NCBI GenBank assembly: GCA_002633005.1
Contig: NMRA01000230.1
Coordinates: 189,453 to 253,452, forward strand
Reading direction: 5' to 3'
Length of the DNA: 64,000 bases
Source of the DNA: Phoronis australis
Taxonomy: Eukaryota; Phoronida; Phoronidae
Each line of letters begins with the position of its first letter. The stretch's first letter is position 1. Of this stretch, positions 59,250-64,000 are shown piece by piece. The notes under the pieces are model-generated. The model did no database searches. It was not told the origin of the DNA and was given only the letters and a program-made list of their open reading frames with translations. The translations under genes were made by a program, and so were the position numbers.

Positions 59250-61736
59250 TAAATACTTATTGACGGGTTACGTGTCTGAGTGCTAGTGGTATATAGACAG
59301 AGACCACCGTCTCTAGTTGGCTCCAGTAGAGACGGTGAAGCTCCTGTTGTATTACTGCAGGTTCACTAGGTAGGCCTGTAGCCTGTAGAAGTACTCACCA
59401 GTTAAAACATTCAACCTTCAATGGCTTCAATAAAACCCAATCGAGATGCTCGTCCCTGACGGCCTGATTGAGCAGCCTCCTGCCAGTGGTATGAATAACA
59501 AAAAAAAAAACATCTTGGGAACCATAAAACTTACAAATCACAAAACACTGTAGAAAGATCAAGGACAAATGATGTTGACGATTACAACATTCCCCTCCTC
59601 CCTAAAAAGTGTGGGCTCAACTGGGAATCAACATCATTCGCCAAATACGAAAAACATCTCAAAAATTAACCATATCCCCCTTACCAATAATTAAGCCACT
59701 ACTAAATAGACCAAGAGTGTTAGAATTACAAGGACAGTTCCCGTGGAAGTAGAGAATAACTGTCGTGAACACTGGGATTGTTACGTCAGGCTTTTTATGA
59801 TTCCCTAGTTGGTTGCTACTTGAACCCCTCTTGTGGTCTATTGTTTTGGCCAATTAGGGCCTGCTGGTGTTATTCTGCTGGTCCGCTGGGACCTCGTGGT
59901 CTGCCTCTTTCCGGGGAGAAAACACGTAGTGTTTGCAGTGGTGAAGAGACATCGTATTTGAAGTAGAAGACTTTTGAAGAGTTGTAGAATTGGCTGTAAA
60001 GGTCGCTTTGGGTATCCTGGTGGGAAGGCGTAGTGCTTACTGTGTCAGAAGGGTATAGAGTAGGCAGTGGCCGAAAGACGTGTCACTCACGTGAGTACAG
60101 AAGAAGAAAGACGTTAAAAACATGGCGAGTCCCTGGGCTGACGTAACTACTGGTTACCAGTGAAGCCAGCTCGGGGAGGTTTGCCACATAACGCACATAG
60201 GTTCAATATAGAAGCACCAAAAATAATACAAAAAGTTCAGAATGCCAGCACATCCCAAACACATGAAGTAAATCATAAAAAGAAAACCTAAGCAGGATCC
60301 CAATCCACCCCCCCCTCCCCCCAGGGCGGAAGAGCAGTCACCTAACGTAAAAAGTTTTCACGGACTTGTAGATGCAAAAGGGTATAGAACCCGTGCATTG
60401 CTAGTGGAATTCTCAAAATAAACCGTGCACTACAATGATGCATGTATATTACATTTTGACGGGCTTCGGGTGGAGGCCGGACGGACATTCCAACCCGATG
60501 GGAACGCCTTGGACACAGACCTAAAATGGATAGGTTCAAAGAGAAATGTAACTGACCCTCCACTAAATGTAGGCATCCTGGCAACTGAGACAGACATGGA
60601 AGTACCACACCCAGGTTAATCGGGCACTAGGAATAGATAATAAATAAGGGACTTAGTTGTAGGAAGAAAGTATTAGGTCAATGAAATGGTGTTCAATGAC
60701 ATAACCAAAACACTTCCTAAGCCTAAAATCACCAACTACGAGGACGCAATAAATAAATACCCAAAACCCAAAGGATACACAACCCAGTTAAACCACCAAA
60801 CCAAACAGACCAAGAAATCACTTAGTCACCATACCAGCAACACTCCCCTATCCAACCATCCCCCGGACCTACAGAATGCCCTGGTCAGGAAAAGGTTTTC
60901 AATAAAAGTTGTTGAATACTCCTAGAAAAACCTAACCAGTGCCGACTACGCCAAATGTTGTATTACTACAGGTTCACTAGGTAAGCCTGTAGAAGTACTC
61001 ACCAGTTAAAACAACTACTCAACCTTCAATAAAACCAAATCGAGGTGCTCGTCTTTGACGGCCTGATTGCCTGCTGAAAGACTGTCAGCAGCCTCCCGCC
61101 AGCAGTATAAATAAAAGAAACATCCGGAGAACCATAAAACCGACAAACCACAAGACACCACTGAAAGATCAAGGACGAATGGTGTTGACGATTACAGGGA
61201 TTTCTACAGGAGTAAATTGTGCGTCACTGTGATTATTAGTAAAACAAAGTCACGCTGTACCTTTTACACAATAGCATAGTGGGAAACGTCGTTGCAGTCT
61301 TTAATTTCTTCCAACTGGAACAAATACTCCTGTAATCAAACTTGTTTTCAAGCAGTCCTTCATTCAGTTGCCCAAATTGGCAACTGGCCATTTTTAGCAC
61401 TGAAGGCACTACTGGCAGGCGTGATAAAAATAGGAGCACTCACGCAATATAAAAATTACCAGTTGCAGATTTGGGCTACTGAATGAAAGACTACTCAAAA
61501 AAGTTTGATTCCAGGAGTATTTGTTCGAGTTAGAAAAAATTAAAGACATCGACAGCCTCCTAAGCTATCCCTCTATGCGCAAAAAGTACTTATATAACAA
61601 CGTGACTTTGATGTTTTAATCAGTGTGAGGCATAATTCGCCGAAAAGCTTCACCGTCTCTACTGGGGTCATCTACAGATGGTGGTCACTGTCTATGTGAC
61701 AGTTAGACGTGTGACCTGTCAGTAAATAAGTATTTA
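59250..61736. mobile_element. Large fold-back element interrupted by an LTR element
   Basis: The right arm (about 61459-61736) is complementary to two separated blocks: 59250-59343 (TAAATACTTAT to CAGTAGAGACGGTGAAGCT) and 61213-61388 (AAATTGTGCGTCACTG to GCCCAAATTGGCAACTGG). The gap between the two left blocks is exactly where the LTR element lies. Restored in order, the arms would be about 270 bp around a 70-base centre. It sits in the presumed first intron of the DDAH-like gene. Confidence 0.75.
59345..61198 (-). mobile_element. Non-autonomous LTR retrotransposon (minus strand)
   Basis: Direct repeats 59345-59589 and 60956-61198 (about 243 bp) are the LTRs; read on the minus strand they run from TGTTGTA to TACAACA. 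Next to the minus-strand 5' LTR (the right one) lies a primer-binding-site-like TGGCGTAGTCGGCACTGG (reverse complement of 60936-60953), two bases from the LTR. Next to the minus-strand 3' LTR is a 14-base purine tract AGGGAGGAGGGGAA (reverse complement of 59590-59603). The 1.37-kb interior has no protease, reverse transcriptase or integrase. No clear target-site duplication. Confidence 0.85.
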
Positions 61737-63230
61737 CAGTGGGTGAATGAGTGACAGACCCAATCTGTAATTAATCACTAAGGCCCGAGACAGGCAGGCC
61801 AACCATGCCTAAACTCTGAGTGGCCCTAGGTCTTTTAGGCTTAACCCCTTGGTGGAACTGCTTCGACTTTCAGCACGACACTGTTGCTGTTATTTTTTGT
61901 GCACCTTCAAAATTTTTTTAAAAATTCCCTTTCCCCCAATCCCATGACTTGGCAAAAAGTAACAAAATGTCACAGCCTGGCTTCTAGGTCACCTAGTGTT
62001 AGGTGTTCCAAAGCTGGATTAGCGCTGATGTCGTTTTAAAGTTTGTCTTCTCAGGATGCATTTCGATGTTGTTGTCCTGGATGCATAATGTTCCGTGTGC
62101 TTTTCATGACACTACTGTATGTTGCGCCAGATTCTCATCCAAACTTGACTTGTCTTAGTACTAGCACCGTAATTACTGCCATTCTAGCATTAAAAAATTC
62201 AGTATTATTACCCCGGGGTTGTGACTCCTAGCTCTATGCACTGTGATTCCGTGCTTCGCACATACACCTCCCACACCCATTTCATATATTTTGCAATTTG
62301 CCTTTTCACTTCCTCTCTAGGAAAGACTTGTGCTTTTACCGTTTTTATCAAAAGTGGCATTTATTGGCTAGATTTCACCAGGGACTCAAACCCTATAAGT
62401 GGCGTTTATTGGCTAGATCTCAACAGGGACTCAAACCTTGTGACACAATGATCATGGTTTTCAGCTATGACCAATTTGGCTTATGGCTGAGTTTCTGAAG
62501 GTTAGTGGTCTATTATTGGTGCTCACAAGAAGTGATGTTACGCAGTCTCCTCACCAGATAATGTACTTTCGAACAGTGACAGTAAGTGACCCCATGTCTC
62601 ATGTCATTATATTCCAATCCATCAGTTTATGCTGTTCAAGCTGCTACTTTTTAGAACTCTCATTCCAATTATTACAACCTTGGTTTCTGTTTTTACCAAG
62701 AAACTATAAATGGATTCTTTGGTTTACATTTATCTATGATTCGTGTTTCATACTGATACAAACGTGCTGGATGTGTTGCCACTTGAGGAATGCAAACAAA
62801 TGTCTTGTTATCATTACTGCATGTCATATTGTTTCATACGTGACATTTCCAGCCCAGTTTTGTCTTGCCTGTCATTTTTGTACATAACCTTGACATCAAA
62901 CAAGAGAAGCCATTTTGTAAATCTATAATGTAAGCTATGCCATCAGGAAGCTTTCTTTTTATACTTATGAAAAGTAAGCTCCCTGATGACATAGCCACTG
63001 TGCATAAAAAAATATATATGCCAATACCTACTTCCATGTATATAGTGGGACAATACAGTAATGCTCTGGACATTTTTATTCATTTGAAAAACTCTACAAT
63101 TAGGAGATGGGCATTTAAAATGCTCATTAACTTGTTTTAATAAATCACTGGTGGGAAGTAAACTATGCAACTGGCTTTGTTAACTATTTCACATGGAAAA
63201 GTCAAGTCAGAACCAGTGTAGGCAATAAAG
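61737..63230. other. Presumed DDAH-like intron, no exon recognised
   Basis: Contains a 45-bp tandem duplicate (62352-62440, TGGCRTTTATTGGCTAGATY) and a hairpin at 62931-62998. No exon of the DDAH family is recognisable. Confidence 0.5.
62931..62998. repeat. Hairpin-forming inverted repeat
   Basis: GCTATGCCATCAGGAAGCTT pairs with AAGCTCCCTGATGACATAGC around an AT-rich centre (CTTTTTATACTTATGAAAAG); the arms are about 30 bp with a few mismatches and almost no loop. Confidence 0.8.
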
Positions 63231-63344
63231 TGTTAGTTTAGCTTAGCCTTCAAAACACTCACAATTTGTTTACCTATGGCTAACAGTGGTGAGCACGACT
63301 CCATTGCCGTACCATTAAATACCTGCTTTGATCCCCTTAACCAC

Positions 63345-63790
63345 AGTCCCATACCAGCAAACATCAAAACCCCTCTAAAAGTTCCGTACCCATACTCCTT
63401 AACTCTGCACATATGCCCAGTGACCAAACTGGCTGTACTTCGGGAGCAAGTTTTCGGTTATACAGAGTTTGTTGAGTGCACGACACTTTTCATTGTTCAC
63501 AGTCTTTATTCCATTACGTTCATACTTTCGGAACAAAACTCTACTCTCAACTGAACATAGATACAGTAACTGACCTAGCGACATAATTAAAAGACACACG
63601 ATATTTCGAAACAATGAAAATTGTCATGCATTTTACAAATTCTGTATAACCAGTGACCAAACTACACACCCAGATGACTGTGGGTCCATGTGAGGATATG
63701 GAGTTCAGTCACTGCATATGAGGAGTTAAGGGACATAGGTGTGAATTTCCACACTTGCACGGTGTTCTTGGTGCTTGCTGGTCAGGGGTT
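63345..63790. repeat. Inverted repeat element containing the 63475-63620 dispersed block
   Basis: The block around 63345-63440 (ACTCCTTAACTCTGCACATATG, AGTGACCAAACT) recurs inverted at 63690-63790 (AGTCACTGCATATGAGGAGTTAA). Between them lies the segment 63475-63620 that matches 1178-1325 in reverse. Together they look like a diverged small transposon with imperfect arms. Confidence 0.55.
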
Positions 63791-64000
63791 GGGTCACAGG
63801 TCACAATGTGTGTCCAAACTTGAAAGGTTTGGATTGACATTGGGCGTCCAAATGATAAATTGGGCATCCTTGCCAGATTAGTGCCAAAGCGTCCATTTGG
63901 ACGTACGCTGCATAAAGGCCTGGTTTATGGTATTAAAGCTGGAGTTTTGTGGCTCAGCCATGGAATTGTTTCCTCACCAATTTTCACGTGACTTTTGCAT

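Noticed and set aside
62483-62887. 134-codon plus-strand frame
   Set aside because: Hydrophobic and Cys-rich by chance in AT-rich DNA, no family resemblance or splice sites.

Overview
The window is eukaryotic nuclear DNA from an intron-rich animal, most likely an invertebrate deuterostome such as a hemichordate or amphioxus. Genes are split into short exons with GT-AG (once GC-AG) introns. The protein families resemble their vertebrate counterparts in length and domain order, and the introns are full of short inverted-repeat transposons, minisatellites and microsatellites. The species cannot be fixed from sequence alone. Six single 'n' bases mark joins in the assembly; at three of them the next kilobase or half kilobase repeats the previous one with small differences, which looks like two haplotypes of a very heterozygous animal laid end to end.

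Layout, all genes on the plus strand: (1) 2832-8858, a secreted group I-type phospholipase A2 in four exons, complete with calcium loop and His/Asp dyad. (2) 10666-13789, the RAD51 paralog XRCC2 in three exons, with a P-loop two residues shorter than usual. (3) 21446-24674, a five-coding-exon gene for a 172-residue secreted precursor: signal peptide, 63 residues with no acidic residue and very rich in Arg and Trp, a four-cysteine section ending in Gly-Lys-Arg, then a strongly acidic tail. I read it as a cationic antimicrobial peptide precursor that I do not recognise as a named family; it is the best candidate for something undescribed. (4) 27922-38485, a flavin-containing monooxygenase in eight exons with a C-terminal membrane anchor. 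(5) 45721-53310, GDP-fucose protein O-fucosyltransferase 1 (POFUT1) in seven exons, ending in a KDEL-like HREL. (6) 58998-59205, the first exon of a dimethylarginine dimethylaminohydrolase (DDAH-like) gene whose remaining exons lie beyond the window.

The genes are functionally unrelated and do not form an operon or obvious pathway. The space between and inside them holds recognisable mobile DNA: a PIF/Harbinger-type element with TAA target duplication (49831-50266), three copies of a family ending in CAGGGCTTGGAAT, several copies of a hAT-like family with CAGTGGCGGAT-type ends, a small element in XRCC2 intron 2, a long inverted repeat in PLA2 intron 3, and a nested structure after the DDAH exon where a non-autonomous LTR element (minus strand, with primer-binding site and polypurine tract) sits inside one arm of a large fold-back element. 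Two unrelated 30-bp minisatellites lie in two POFUT1 introns. No tRNA, rRNA or CRISPR array was found.
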